The notes: a model not told the origin generated them from the letters alone. Shown: positions 16,909-26,488, numbered from the stretch's first letter. The stretch: 64,000 bases of DNA from Corynebacterium renale (GCF_002563965.1 NZ_PDJF01000001.1:930001-994000); one strand, 5' to 3'. Translations and numbers: made by a program.

Positions 16909-19250
16909 TAGTCCCTTTCAGCCGGCGGCAGTTGGCCGCGCTCCCGGTACTCGAGTTCGGCCATGAGCTGGCTGAACGGGATGAGGTCCTGGTCCTCCTC
17001 GGTGGTGCGTCCGCCGCGGACGGCTTCGTCTTCGTCGATGACGGTGGCCTGCTCGGCGGGAATGGCCGCGTGGTCGTAGACGACGTACGTTTCGGCCTCG
17101 GCCTCGGCGGGGGCGGAGGCAGGCTCGGGTTCGTGGTGGCCGAGTACAGCGTAGGCCTTCTTCACCCAGCGTGGTGCCCACCAGTTGTCTTCGCGCAGCA
17201 GGTGCATGACGGCGGGGACCAGCAGCATGCGGATGACGGTGGCGTCGAGGAAGAGCGCGGCGATCATGCCGAAGGCGATGTACTTCATCATGACGATGTC
17301 CGAGAACCCGAACGCCCCGGCGACCACGATCATGATCAGCGCCGCGGCGGTGATGATGCTGCCGGTGTGGGCGGTGCCGTCCTTGATGGCGTCGTCGGTG
17401 GAGGCACCCCGATCGCGGGCTTCCACCATGCGGGAGACCAGGAAGACCTCGTAGTCGGTGGACAGCCCGTAGACGATCGCGATGATGAGCACGAGGACTG
17501 GGCTCATGAGCGGGCCGGCGGTGAAGTTGAACAGGCCGGCGCCCACGCCGTCGACGAACAGGAGCGTCAGGATTCCCAGCGTTGCACCCAACCCCAGGAT
17601 CGACATGATCACGGCCTTCGCCGGCAGAATCAGCGAGCCGAAGACTAAGGCCATGAGGATGAACGTGGCGACCACGATGTAGAGCGCCATCCACGGCAGC
17701 GTCCCGAGGAGTGCTTCGATGGATTCGACTTCCATCGCCGGGGTGCCCGCGATGTAGACGTTCACGCCCTCCGGCGGGGTGATCTGGCGCAGTTGGTCGA
17801 TCACGGACTCGTTGAGCGAGCGGTCTTCGATGCCGGCGGACAGGACGGTGGTGCCGTCCTTTGTGGCCTGCGACGGGGAGAACCGTCCCGTCAGGCCTTC
17901 CACCTGGTTGGCTTGCTGGTACACGTCCACCAGCTGTTGGTTTGTGGCGCCTGTGACTACCAGCTTGATTGGTTCGGTGCGGAATTCGGGGAAGGAGTCG
18001 TCGAAAAGCGACTGTGCTTGGCGCGTCTCATTGTCCGGCGGCAGGTAGGTTTCGTTGATGCCGCCGAATTTGATGCCGACCAGCGGCAGGGTCAGGCCGA
18101 TGAGCACCAGCGCCACACCCGCGGTGACCACCTTCGCGTGCCGCATCGCCCAGGCGGGGACGCGGTACCAGATCGTGTCCTCCAGGCGGCGGGCGGTGCG
18201 CGCGGTGCGGCGGACGGACCACGTGTCGATGCGCGGGCCGATCATGCCGAAGATCGCGGGCAGCACCGTCACCGACAGCAGCGCAGCCAGGCCGACGGCG
18301 GCGATTGCCCCGTAGGCCACCGACTTCAGGAAGGCCTGCGGGAAGATCATGAGGCCGGACAGGGCGACGGCGACCATCGCCGCAGAGAACACCACCGTCT
18401 TGCCGGCGGTCGCGGTCGTGGTGGCCACCGCTTGGGGGACGGCCTCGCCCTTATCCATCTCTTCACGGAAGCGCGACACCATGAACAGGCCGTAGTCGAT
18501 GGCCAGGCCCAGGCCCAGCAGCGTGACCACGGACTGGGCGAACACGTTGACCTGCGCCACCCCGGCCAACAGTGACAGGATTCCCAGGGAACCCAGGATC
18601 GACAGGATGCCCACGATCAAGGGCATCGCCGCCGCCACGACGGACCCGAAGACGAACAGTAACAGGACCGCCACCAGCGGTAACGCCACCAGTTCGGCGC
18701 GCTGGATGTCGCGGGCCATGCCCTCGTCGAGGGCGTCGGCAACGGCGGTCGCGCCCGCAACGTGCGCGGTCACGCCTTCGGGCAGGTCTTGGGAGTGCAG
18801 GGAATCTTCGATGGCGCGGAAGTCGCGCAAGGTCTGTTCCCCGTCGCCGGCCAGGCCGATCGCGGCGAAAGCGCGCGTCCCGTCCTGTGTGAGCAGCTTC
18901 GCGTTGCGTGTATCAAAGTAGCTGGTCACGTGGGCGATCTCGGCCGGGTGCTCGGCCTTGAGGGCGGATAGTTCGTCGGCGATCGCGGTGAAGCGCGCCG
19001 GGTCGCTCAGTGGGCCGGAGGTGGATTCGTAGACCACCACGACGTCGCCACTGTTGTCGCGCCCGAACGTCTCCAGTTCGATCTGCGCGCCGATCGTGGA
19101 GTCGGCACCGGGGTCTTCCCACCCTTCCTGGCTGAGCCGATTGCCCAGCTGGGTGCCCCATATGCCGTAGAGGGCCACGATGATCGCGACCACCACGATG
19201 GGAATAATCCGTCGGTGACGGTAGGAAAAGTGCCCCCATTTTTCAAACAT
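16908..19250 (-). CDS. cmpL1: MmpL3-type trehalose mycolate exporter
   Basis: RND-family proton-driven exporter of trehalose monocorynomycolate to the periplasm. 780 residues, with two repeats of a large periplasmic loop plus a helix bundle. The proton-relay Asp-Tyr pairs are visible in LAIDYGLFMVSRF (about Asp252/Tyr253) and STDYEVFLVSRM (about Asp599/Tyr600). A cytoplasmic tail of about 90 acidic residues follows the last helix. AAGGAG precedes the ATG. The neighbourhood (trmB, NYN gene, then this gene) reproduces the mmpL3 locus Rv0208c-Rv0206c, which points to the MmpL3/CmpL1 ortholog rather than another MmpL. Confidence 0.9.
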   Translation of the reverse strand: MFEKWGHFSYRHRRIIPIVVVAIIVALYGIWGTQLGNRLSQEGWEDPGADSTIGAQIELETFGRDNSGDVVVVYESTSGPLSDPARFTAIADELSALKAEHPAEIAHVTSYFDTRNAKLLTQDGTRAFAAIGLAGDGEQTLRDFRAIEDSLHSQDLPEGVTAHVAGATAVADALDEGMARDIQRAELVALPLVAVLLLFVFGSVVAAAMPLIVGILSILGSLGILSLLAGVAQVNVFAQSVVTLLGLGLAIDYGLFMVSRFREEMDKGEAVPQAVATTTATAGKTVVFSAAMVAVALSGLMIFPQAFLKSVAYGAIAAVGLAALLSVTVLPAIFGMIGPRIDTWSVRRTARTARRLEDTIWYRVPAWAMRHAKVVTAGVALVLIGLTLPLVGIKFGGINETYLPPDNETRQAQSLFDDSFPEFRTEPIKLVVTGATNQQLVDVYQQANQVEGLTGRFSPSQATKDGTTVLSAGIEDRSLNESVIDQLRQITPPEGVNVYIAGTPAMEVESIEALLGTLPWMALYIVVATFILMALVFGSLILPAKAVIMSILGLGATLGILTLLFVDGVGAGLFNFTAGPLMSPVLVLIIAIVYGLSTDYEVFLVSRMVEARDRGASTDDAIKDGTAHTGSIITAAALIMIVVAGAFGFSDIVMMKYIAFGMIAALFLDATVIRMLLVPAVMHLLREDNWWAPRWVKKAYAVLGHHEPEPASAPAEAEAETYVVYDHAAIPAEQATVIDEDEAVRGGRTTEEDQDLIPFSQLMAELEYRERGQLPPAERD

Positions 19251-19269
19251 GGTTCTCCTTCATGCTTTA

Positions 19270-19293
19270 CGACGCCCTTACGGAGGGGCGTCG
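19270..19293. other. Hairpin between the NYN and mmpL genes
   Basis: CGACGCCC (19270-19277) pairs with GGGCGTCG (19286-19293) around an 8-base loop, without a T run. It may mark an RNA processing point or weak attenuator in the trmB-NYN-mmpL transcript. Its arm overlaps a copy of the dispersed 11-mer (19289-19299), the only copy lying between genes. Confidence 0.5.
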
Positions 19294-19305
19294 AGAAGCA
19301 AAAAA

Positions 19306-20001
19306 TTAGTCCAGCAGTGCTGACAGCGGGCGGAACGGTTGCAGCCAGGCACCCTCGTCGGGCAGGTTGTCCAGGTTGATGCGCGGCAGCGGCTCGCGGA
19401 AGACGCCGGGGATGTCCTCCAGGTCCACGAATTCGATGGTGGGATCTGCGACTGCCCAGGCGGCATGCTCGTGGAAGCCGAGCACCGTCACCGGGATATC
19501 CTGGCTGGCCAGGGTCTGGATCGTGGAGTGGAAATTCTGGCCGTCGGCGCTTGCGACGACCACTCCGGTCAGCCCGCCTTCTTCGAAGCGGCGGCGGATG
19601 TGGGCCACCATGTCCGGGTCCACGTCCGAATCTTCGCTGAGCTTCGGCTTTGCGAACACCGCGAAACCCACGTTACGCAGCGCCTCCACCCACGAGCGGA
19701 TCGATTCCGCCCCGCCCGGGGTGACGTTGGTAAAGACCGTGGCCTCCGGCTCTACCGGCGTGCCCACCTGGTCGGCGCGCGCAGCGGCACGGCCTACCAG
19801 CCAGCGGCCCACCGCGTCGAAGCGGGGACGAAATGTGGCGTTCGGGCGCCCGCCCAGGATCGCCCCCAGGCCCATGTCTAGGTTTGGGGCGTCCCACACG
19901 AGCAGGAGGTTCTTCGCTGCATGCTCCTCCCCGAGGCGCGGCGTATGCGGGTGGCCGGCCTCGGCGGAGTAGTTGTGCATCGTTGCGTGAATATCGCTCA
20001 T
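19306..20001 (-). CDS. NYN-domain (PIN-like) putative ribonuclease
   Basis: 231 residues. NLLLVWDAPNLDMGLGAIL near residue 33, an acidic SEDSDVDPDM, and VVASADGQNFHSTIQ near residue 150 fit the acidic metal-binding positions of the NYN/PIN nuclease fold, typically an RNA-cleaving or RNA-processing enzyme. The equivalent gene (Rv0207c) sits between trmB and mmpL3 in mycobacteria, so the arrangement is old. It is cotranscribed with the exporter 55 bases downstream. Actual substrate is unknown. Confidence 0.78.
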   Translation of the reverse strand: MSDIHATMHNYSAEAGHPHTPRLGEEHAAKNLLLVWDAPNLDMGLGAILGGRPNATFRPRFDAVGRWLVGRAAARADQVGTPVEPEATVFTNVTPGGAESIRSWVEALRNVGFAVFAKPKLSEDSDVDPDMVAHIRRRFEEGGLTGVVVASADGQNFHSTIQTLASQDIPVTVLGFHEHAAWAVADPTIEFVDLEDIPGVFREPLPRINLDNLPDEGAWLQPFRPLSALLD

Positions 20002-20066
20002 AGTTAAAGGCCTTGTATTAAATAGGAAATAGAGACTTCCCTACGAGCATACTTTGTACACGGCGA

Positions 20067-20828
20067 TTATTTCTTCTCCCACAGGAATTCTGTAATGGTG
20101 TGATCCAGGTCCAGGCCGCGGCCTTCGAACTTGGTGATGACCTGCCGGTCCGTCAGAATCGGGCAGTCCGGCCAGTCCGCCACCGAGCCGCGGAATTCCA
20201 GGGCAGGTTCCACGTTCACGAGCTCTGAAATCCACTCGGCGTAGTCGGCGTGGTCGGTGGCCACGTGCAGGACGCCACCCTTCTTCAGGCGGCTGGCAAT
20301 AAGGTTGAGGGGCCCGGATTGGATGATGCGTCGCTTGTGGTGGCGGGCCTTCGGCCACGGGTCGGGGAAGAAGATGCGCACGCCGTCCAGCGACTCGGGC
20401 GCGATCATGCGGTTGAGCACCTCGATGCCGTCGCCGCGGACCATGCGCACGTTATCGGAACCCTGGCGCAGCAAGGCTCCCATGAGTTTGGCCAGGCCCG
20501 GCTTGTAAATCTCGACCGCGATCACGTTGGTGTCCGCCTCGAGCGGTGCCATGGCGGCGGTGGAGGTGCCGGTGCCGGAACCAATTTCGACGATCGTCTT
20601 TTCGGCGTCGCGGCCGAACCAGGCGGGGACGTCGATAAGCTGATCTTCGACCAGGCGGCCCCACTGTGGCCACCACGTCTCCCACATTTCCTCCTGGTTA
20701 GGGGTCAGGGTGCCGCGGCGGAAGGACATGGAGCCGAGGCGCGGGTAGTCGAGCCCGTCGTTGAATTCGGATTGCAGGGGGCGGCCGTGGGGAAGTTCGC
20801 CCACTCCGCGGGTGTTGTCAGTACTCAT
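20067..20828 (-). CDS. trmB: tRNA (guanine-N7)-methyltransferase TrmB
   Basis: Makes m7G46 in the variable loop of tRNAs using S-adenosylmethionine. 253 residues. SAM-binding motif [10 protein letters not shown] near residue 80 and the TrmB signature [16 protein letters not shown] near residue 150 are clear. The N-terminal 30 residues are an ordinary lineage-specific extension. First gene of the trmB-NYN-mmpL-flippase-DUF3054 series; 53 bases separate it from the divergent gene at 20882. Confidence 0.94.
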   Translation of the reverse strand: MSTDNTRGVGELPHGRPLQSEFNDGLDYPRLGSMSFRRGTLTPNQEEMWETWWPQWGRLVEDQLIDVPAWFGRDAEKTIVEIGSGTGTSTAAMAPLEADTNVIAVEIYKPGLAKLMGALLRQGSDNVRMVRGDGIEVLNRMIAPESLDGVRIFFPDPWPKARHHKRRIIQSGPLNLIASRLKKGGVLHVATDHADYAEWISELVNVEPALEFRGSVADWPDCPILTDRQVITKFEGRGLDLDHTITEFLWEKK

Positions 20829-20881
20829 CGCTGCTTATTGTTCCCTGCTACCCTAGGTGGAGACAACTCGAGGGGGAAAGA

Positions 20882-21928
20882 GTGCTTATCGACGACTGGC
20901 TCGCCCAGCACACCACAAACACCGACGTCACGCGCGCGCTGGCCGCCGCGCGTTCCGACCTGCGCGGCCCGCTCCGCGTAGGAGCCTGCACCCTGGACGG
21001 CCCCGCCCCATGCGCGGCCGCCCCGGTGCACGTCACCTGGCCGGTCCTGGGCACGGGAACCGGCATTGACCTGTGCTTTATCATCCACGCCGGGCGTTTG
21101 CCCGCGGCGGCCGCCGCCCGGTTACGCGCGCCGGTCCCCGGGCCGGTGCTACACGTCGTGGACTCCGCGGCCGCGATCACGCCCGACCTTATCGACTCGC
21201 TGCGCCCCGCCGTGGACCAGGCCCGCGAAGCCATGCTGGCCGCCCAGTGCGAGGCCCTGGCCTACCGGTTCCCGGCCGCGCGCGGACTGGCGGCGTTCAC
21301 CGCCCCGAGGCCGGTCGGGCCGACGCGCACCGTCGTGGTGACCGGCCCGCCCGACGCGCCCGTCGCCGAGGTGGCGGAGTCGCTGCGCGGGGTAGTGGTC
21401 GTCGCCGATGTTCCCGACCCCGACTGCGTCATCGCCGTCGCCCCGCCGGGCGGCTGGGACGGCGCGGAACTCGCGGACCTGCCCCGACCCCTGGTCTCCA
21501 CCGCGCCCGGGCCTTCCGACGTCACCTTCTGCCCCGTCGAGCGCCTCCCAACCTGGCTACCCGACTACCTGGCCCGCGAAGCCCCGCGAGCACCCGCTGT
21601 GCCCGCCCGGGCGTGGCGCCACGCAGCCCGCACGCTGACCACCTGGTCTGCGGCCGCCGTCCCCGCGCCCGGGTGGGGTGCCGTCGTGTGCCACGCCCCC
21701 GTCCAGAGTGGCGTCGCGCTCGCCCTGGGTCTGTTGGCGTGTGCCGTCATCGGCACGTGGTGGGCGCCCGCCGTCGGAACGCTCGTCGGTGGGGCGCGGT
21801 GGTGGATGGTCTACCGGGCCGCCCGCGCCGAACTCCACGCTCACCTGCGCGACACCGCCCTCCTGCAGCCGGGGCCCGCCGTCGAATGGCTGCGCCACAA
21901 CGCCACCAAAGCCGCCACCTATATATAA
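20882..21928 (+). CDS. Uncharacterised protein with C-terminal membrane hairpin (Rv0209 position)
   Basis: 348 residues, GTG start after AGGGGGA. Residues 1-240 are soluble, rich in Ala, Pro and Val with no recognised motif; two hydrophobic segments lie near residues 278-310 (VALALGLLACAVIGTWW, VGTLVGGARWWMVYRAA), followed by a polar tail. It lies divergent from trmB and upstream of pckG, like Rv0209/Rv0210 between trmB and pckA in M. tuberculosis; equivalence is positional only. One copy of the dispersed 11-mer covers codons 1-5 (MLIDD). Confidence 0.75.
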   Translation: MLIDDWLAQHTTNTDVTRALAAARSDLRGPLRVGACTLDGPAPCAAAPVHVTWPVLGTGTGIDLCFIIHAGRLPAAAAARLRAPVPGPVLHVVDSAAAITPDLIDSLRPAVDQAREAMLAAQCEALAYRFPAARGLAAFTAPRPVGPTRTVVVTGPPDAPVAEVAESLRGVVVVADVPDPDCVIAVAPPGGWDGAELADLPRPLVSTAPGPSDVTFCPVERLPTWLPDYLAREAPRAPAVPARAWRHAARTLTTWSAAAVPAPGWGAVVCHAPVQSGVALALGLLACAVIGTWWAPAVGTLVGGARWWMVYRAARAELHAHLRDTALLQPGPAVEWLRHNATKAATYI

Positions 21929-21936
21929 GGACAATC

Positions 21937-22158
21937 ATGGACTTCCTCGACCACTTCACCGAATTCGCAGATTTTTCCGGCGACCTGGAGCACGACGCCT
22001 CCGACTCCTTGGCCCTGACCACCTCCGATGGCCTGACCCTGTTCTCCGACTTGGACGGCGACGGTATCGCTGACCATGCCGTTCACATCGACGCCGATGG
22101 CAACACCACCGAGTTCCGCACACCCACCACCTGGATCACCCCCGAATTGGGGCAGTAG
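21937..22158 (+). CDS. Small acidic Asp-rich protein
   Basis: 73 residues starting 8 bases after the previous stop, with a purine-rich ATAAGGACA ribosome site. Strongly acidic; it contains DLDGDGIAD and IDADGNT, which resemble calcium-binding DxDxDG loops seen in EF-hand, dockerin or FG-GAP-like segments. No signal peptide or helix is seen, so it may be a cytoplasmic partner of the preceding membrane protein. Function is unknown. Confidence 0.7.
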   Translation: MDFLDHFTEFADFSGDLEHDASDSLALTTSDGLTLFSDLDGDGIADHAVHIDADGNTTEFRTPTTWITPELGQ

Positions 22159-22258
22159 GGGCCCGATTTCGGACACATAGACCACAGCCGGGTGCGTGGC
22201 TGTTTATCCGCAACCTGCATTTTCCCCATCTCCTGTGACCGCCGACACGTGGGTAGTT

Positions 22259-22298
22259 TTCACACTTTGTTTAACAAATAGATAATCTCGAGTGTGAA
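22259..22298 (+). promoter_or_regulatory. pckG promoter with nested inverted repeats
   Basis: TTCACA (22259-22264) and GATAAT (22281-22286), 16 apart, form a likely promoter. Nested around it are perfect arms TTCACACT (22259-22266)/AGTGTGAA (22291-22298), and between the promoter boxes TTTGTT-T-AACAAA (22267-22279). Both look like regulator sites for a gluconeogenic gene that is expected to respond to carbon source. Which regulator binds cannot be read from the sequence. Confidence 0.55.
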
Positions 22299-22336
22299 GA
22301 AGCCTTTTGCTGCACCCTCGACAACAGGAGATGTAC

Positions 22337-24157
22337 ATGACCTCTGGCATTAAAGGACTCGTAGGCGAAGCTCCTACTCAGAACCAGGAAATGCTTTCCT
22401 GGATCGCAGAATCCGTAGAACTCTTCCAACCAGAGCGGGTCGTATTTGCTGACGGTTCCGACGAAGAATGGGAGCGCCTGACCTCCGAACTCGTCGAGGC
22501 CGGAACGCTCATCAAACTCAACGAGGAAAAGCGCCCGAACAGCTTCCTCGCCCGTTCCAACCCATCCGACGTCGCCCGCGTCGAATCCCGCACCTTCATC
22601 TGCTCCGAAAAAGAAGAAGACGCAGGCCCCACCAACAACTGGGCCCCACCTGCGGCGATGAAGGAAGAAATGCTGGAGCACTTCCGCGGCTCCATGCGTG
22701 GACGCACCATGTACGTCGTCCCATTCTGCATGGGCCCAATCAGCGACCCTGACCCCAAGCTGGGCATCCAGCTCACCGACTCCGCTTACGTAGTGCTGTC
22801 GATGCGCATCATGACCCGCATGGGCGCCGAGGCCCTCGACAAGATCGGGCCAAACGGCGATTACGTCCACTGCCTCCACTCCGTCGGCGCACCACTGGAA
22901 CCAGGCGAAGAAGACGTCCCATGGCCATGCAACGACACCAAGTACATCACCCAGTTCCCGGAAACCAAGGAAATCTGGTCCTTCGGCTCCGGCTACGGCG
23001 GCAACGCCATCCTGGCGAAGAAGTGCTACGCGCTGCGCATCGCCTCCGTCATGGGCCGCGAGGAAGGCTGGATGGCTGAGCACATGCTCATCCTGAAGCT
23101 CACCTCCCCAGAGGGCAAGGTCTACCACGTGACCGGCGCCTTCCCATCCGCCTGCGGCAAGACCAACCTCGCGATGATCACCCCGACCATCGACGGCTGG
23201 TCCGCGGAAGTCGTCGGCGACGACATCGCCTGGCTGACCCTCCGCGAAGATGGCCTCTACGCCGTCAACCCCGAAAACGGCTTCTTCGGCGTCGCGCCGG
23301 GCACCGACTACAAGTCCAACCCGATCGCCATGAAGACCATGGAGCCAGGCAACACCCTGTTCACCAACGTTGCGCTCACCGACGACGGCGACGTCTGGTG
23401 GGAAGGCATGGGTGAAGCCCCCGACCACCTCATCGACTGGAAGGGCCGCGACTGGACCCCGGACTCTGACGAGAAGGCCGCCCACCCGAACTCCCGCTAC
23501 TGCGTCGCAATCTCCCAGTGCCCAACCGCAGCCCCAGAGTTCGACGACCCACGCGGCGTGAAGATCGACGCCATCCTCTTCGGCGGACGTCGCCCGGACA
23601 CCGTCCCGCTGGTCACCGAGGCGAACAGCTGGGAACACGGCACCATGATCGGCGCCCTCTTGGCTTCCGGCCAGACGGCCGCCGCCGAGGGCACGGTCGG
23701 CGCGCTGCGCCACGACCCGATGGCGATGCTGCCGTTCATCGGCTACAACGCCGGCGAGTACCTGCAGAACTGGATCGACATGGGTGAGAAGGGCGGCAAC
23801 AAGCTGCCGAAGATTTACCTGGTCAACTGGTTCCGCCGCGGCGACGACGGCCGCTTCCTGTGGCCTGGCTTCGGCGAGAACTCCCGCATCCTGAAGTGGA
23901 TCGTGGACCGCATCGAGGGCAAGGTTGGCGCAGAGGAGACCATCGTCGGTCAGACGGCCCGCGCCGAGGACCTAGACCTGGACGGTCTGGACACCCCGAT
24001 CGAGGACGTGCGCGAGGCTCTGTCTGCGCCGGCGTCCGACTGGTCGAACGAGGTCGACGACAATTCCGCATGGCTGACCTTCTTGGGCCCACGTGTTCCG
24101 CAGGAAGTGTGGAGCCAGTTCGAGGAACTGAAGAAGCGCATCGCCGCAGCAAGCTAG
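22337..24157 (+). CDS. pckG: Phosphoenolpyruvate carboxykinase (GTP)
   Basis: Converts oxaloacetate and GTP to PEP, CO2 and GDP; main gluconeogenic entry in corynebacteria. 606 residues, the normal length. The nucleotide-binding kinase loop with its reactive Cys is [12 protein letters not shown] (Cys273), followed by VVGDDIAWL. The start at 22337 is chosen over ATG 22331 and an in-frame TTG at 22307 because AGGAG (22326-22330) is then 6 bases away. The stop overlaps that of the convergent HNH gene by 3 bases (within GCTAGCTAGC). Confidence 0.97.
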   Translation: MTSGIKGLVGEAPTQNQEMLSWIAESVELFQPERVVFADGSDEEWERLTSELVEAGTLIKLNEEKRPNSFLARSNPSDVARVESRTFICSEKEEDAGPTNNWAPPAAMKEEMLEHFRGSMRGRTMYVVPFCMGPISDPDPKLGIQLTDSAYVVLSMRIMTRMGAEALDKIGPNGDYVHCLHSVGAPLEPGEEDVPWPCNDTKYITQFPETKEIWSFGSGYGGNAILAKKCYALRIASVMGREEGWMAEHMLILKLTSPEGKVYHVTGAFPSACGKTNLAMITPTIDGWSAEVVGDDIAWLTLREDGLYAVNPENGFFGVAPGTDYKSNPIAMKTMEPGNTLFTNVALTDDGDVWWEGMGEAPDHLIDWKGRDWTPDSDEKAAHPNSRYCVAISQCPTAAPEFDDPRGVKIDAILFGGRRPDTVPLVTEANSWEHGTMIGALLASGQTAAAEGTVGALRHDPMAMLPFIGYNAGEYLQNWIDMGEKGGNKLPKIYLVNWFRRGDDGRFLWPGFGENSRILKWIVDRIEGKVGAEETIVGQTARAEDLDLDGLDTPIEDVREALSAPASDWSNEVDDNSAWLTFLGPRVPQEVWSQFEELKKRIAAAS

Positions 24158-25170
24158 CTAGCGTTGGCGTTTACTGACCCCCGCTCCGTGCGGGGGTTTC
24201 CTGCGTTTGCGTACGCGTAAGGGGAGATCCACACGGTTCCGTCGGCGGTGCGTTCGATGTAGCCGCGGCCGTTGCCGAGGCGGGCGTCGTCGTTAATGCT
24301 GTTGTGGTATTCGCATAGTTTGACCAGGTTTTTCATGTTGGTGTCGCCGCCGTCTTTCCATGCTGTGATGTGGTGGACTTGGCAAAAGTCGGCGCCTTTG
24401 TTGCAGTCTGGCCAGGCGCAGGTGGGGTTTTCGGCGGCGGCCATTTCCCGTTGTTTGTCGCTGGCGAACCGGGAGAGTCGGTACAGGTTGACGGGCCCTT
24501 GTTCGGGGTGGGCGAGCATGAGGTAGCCGCGGTCGGCGAGCACGCGGTTGACGTAGTCGGCGCCGGTGATGGTGGCGCCGTTGGTCAGGCGGATGGTGAT
24601 TTCTTCGCCGTCGCCGTCGATGATTTGGTCCAGTTCATCCAGGGTCAGGACGGCTGTGGTGGTGGTGGGTTGGCGGGAGAGGTTGCCGTCGAAAAGCTTC
24701 TCGACGTCATCGTAATCATGGATATGCGCCCGCAAGTCATGGATTGTGGCGTTGTCGCCGGTGATAGTCATGGAGGCCATGCCGTCGGAGTAGTGCTTTG
24801 TGGTGACCTCCGGGGTGCGTGCTGGCGGCGGTTCGAGGGCCTCGCGGCGGGTGCGGATGTGCGCGTACATCTTCGTGGCGTCCGGTTCCATGCGGCAGAG
24901 TTCCTCGCGGACTTGCCACGCGTGGAGTTCTTTCTTGAAGTTTGCGCCGGCGATGATCGCCAGGGTTGCTAGCGTGTGCCCGTTTTTGCGCGCGGAGGCG
25001 AGGCAGCGTTGTTGGTAGCGGCTAAAGCGGGTGCGTTTGAAGAAGACTTCGTGGCCTTTGGTCAGGGTGGTGATCCAGGTGGTCGGCAGGCCGAGCGCTT
25101 TCAAATAATCCTTGTTGGCGGCGGCTTCGAAGAGGGCTAAGGGCTGTGTGAGGGGTGTAAAAATATCCAT
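24154..25170 (-). CDS. DUF222-HNH endonuclease-family protein (13E12 type)
   Basis: 338 residues. The N-terminal two thirds is a DUF222-like helical region; the C-terminus is an HNH motif, [21 protein letters not shown] with [20 protein letters not shown], carrying the zinc Cys pairs, the paired His and the final His-Asn. Such proteins are abundant and multicopy in actinobacteria, often called REP13E12 family, with undefined cellular role. Start at the ATG 25170; the frame is open further upstream but runs through the DnaA-box region and into the divergent gene. It carries an overlapping inverted pair of the dispersed 11-mer at 24687-24706. Confidence 0.82.
   Translation of the reverse strand: MDIFTPLTQPLALFEAAANKDYLKALGLPTTWITTLTKGHEVFFKRTRFSRYQQRCLASARKNGHTLATLAIIAGANFKKELHAWQVREELCRMEPDATKMYAHIRTRREALEPPPARTPEVTTKHYSDGMASMTITGDNATIHDLRAHIHDYDDVEKLFDGNLSRQPTTTTAVLTLDELDQIIDGDGEEITIRLTNGATITGADYVNRVLADRGYLMLAHPEQGPVNLYRLSRFASDKQREMAAAENPTCAWPDCNKGADFCQVHHITAWKDGGDTNMKNLVKLCEYHNSINDDARLGNGRGYIERTADGTVWISPYAYANAGNPRTERGSVNANAS
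24177..24199 (+). terminator. Terminator of pckG
   Basis: ACCCCCGC/GCGGGGGT stem with a TCCGT loop followed by TTC, 20 bases after the pckG stop. It lies inside the 3' end of the convergent HNH gene. Confidence 0.75.
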
Positions 25171-25221
25171 ACCGTTGACGCTAACCACTTTTGCCAGCGC
25201 GCGTCGGCGGGGCGGCGAAAA

Positions 25222-25260
25222 CCTGTGGATAATGGTACGAACAGGGTAGTTATCCACAGG
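25222..25260. promoter_or_regulatory. Facing pair of consensus DnaA boxes
   Basis: CCTGTGGATAA (25222-25232) and TTATCCACAGG (25250-25260) are perfect inverted copies 17 bases apart. Each contains the consensus DnaA box TTATCCACA. They lie between the divergent HNH and amidohydrolase genes, where DnaA binding could regulate either gene or titrate DnaA. Confidence 0.7.
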
Positions 25261-25279
25261 CTTGCTAGAGTTGGTGCCT

Positions 25280-26488
25280 ATGACGACCCCCGAAATTTTT
25301 CGCCAGGACGCCGCCGAACTCCTGCCTGAACTGCAAGAATTCCGCCGCGACCTGCACCGCAACCCTGAACTCGGTAATAACCTGCCCCGGACGCAGCAAA
25401 AAGTGCTCGACGCGCTCGAGGGGCTGCCGCTAGAGATTACGGTCGGCGAGAAAATCACGTCCGTGACCGCCGTGCTGCGTGGCGGAAAGTCCACCGGCGC
25501 ATCCGTCCTGCTGCGCGGGGACATGGATGCGCTGGCCGTCCAGGAGGAGACGGACGAACCTTTCGCCTCCGAGATCGACGGCCTCATGCACGGGTGCGGC
25601 CACGACATGCACACAGCCGGACTGGTCGGGGCGGCGCGTCTGCTGTGCGCGCACCGCGACGAGCTCGCCGGCGACGTCATCTTCATGTTCCAGCCTGGCG
25701 AGGAGGGCCCCGGCGGCGCGGAGCCGATGATCCAGGAGGGTGTGCTGGAGGCGTCGGGTTCCCGCCCGATTGCCGCATACGCCCTGCACGTGGGCCCGCA
25801 GGACAAGGGCACCTTCCACTACATTGACGGGCCGGTGACGTCGGCGACGAACAACGTCACGATCACCGTCCACGGCGTGGGCGGGCACGCGTCGAACCCG
25901 TCGGCCGCCCTGGACCCGGTGACCATCGCCGCGGAGATCATCCTGGCCTTCCAGACCGGGATCACGCGTGGCTTGTCGGCGCTGCGTCCGGTGGTCATTT
26001 CGGTGACGAACCTGCGTTCCGGCGACGGCGCCTACAACGCCATCCCGCGCGAGGTGGTTATGGGGGCCTCGGTGCGGGTCCTGCACAACGAGGACGTGGA
26101 CCTCGTCGAGGAGCGCATGCGCCGCATCGCCGAGGGTGTTGCTGCTGCCCACGGAGCCACGGTGACCGTGGACTTTGACCGCTTGTACCCGGCGGCGGCG
26201 ACGGACCCGGCGGAGAATCAGTTCGCTGCCCGCCTCTTCGGCGAGATGTTCGGCGAGGAGTGCCTGCGCCCGCTGGACGTCCCGTACATGGGCTCGGAGG
26301 ATTTCGGCTACGTGCTCAAGGAGATTCCGGGCACGTTCATGTTCTATGGCGCCGGCTACGAGCACATCCCGGAGTCGGAGCGCGAGTGGAACCATTCCCC
26401 GTACGCGAAGTTCGACGATTCCGTCCTGGGCGACCAGGCCGCGGCGTTGGCAGCGGTGGCGTTTGAGCGTCTAAAGCACAATCAGTAG
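25280..26488 (+). CDS. M20-family amidohydrolase
   Basis: 402 residues. A two-metal peptidase-like enzyme of the M20 family (hippurate hydrolase/N-acyl-amino-acid amidohydrolase branch), removing acyl groups from amino acids or small amides. Metal ligands are visible in MHGCGHDMH (near residue 105), EEGPGG (near residue 145), HVGPQDKG and the late MGSEDFGY; the dimerisation domain with GVGGHAS lies near residue 205. ATG 25280 is used; the frame could extend to a TTG at 25262. No strong ribosome site is present, so the leader may be very short. Substrate cannot be fixed. It overlaps the convergent YwiC gene by 18 bases. Confidence 0.85.
   Translation: MTTPEIFRQDAAELLPELQEFRRDLHRNPELGNNLPRTQQKVLDALEGLPLEITVGEKITSVTAVLRGGKSTGASVLLRGDMDALAVQEETDEPFASEIDGLMHGCGHDMHTAGLVGAARLLCAHRDELAGDVIFMFQPGEEGPGGAEPMIQEGVLEASGSRPIAAYALHVGPQDKGTFHYIDGPVTSATNNVTITVHGVGGHASNPSAALDPVTIAAEIILAFQTGITRGLSALRPVVISVTNLRSGDGAYNAIPREVVMGASVRVLHNEDVDLVEERMRRIAEGVAAAHGATVTVDFDRLYPAAATDPAENQFAARLFGEMFGEECLRPLDVPYMGSEDFGYVLKEIPGTFMFYGAGYEHIPESEREWNHSPYAKFDDSVLGDQAAALAAVAFERLKHNQ

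Noticed and set aside
22234..22249. GlxR (cAMP receptor) site upstream of pckG
   Set aside because: Only the TGTGA half matches; the second half-site is poor.
24154..25170. HNH gene as part of a mobile intron or insertion element
   Set aside because: No terminal repeats, transposase or intron core; DUF222-HNH genes are normal scattered actinobacterial genes.
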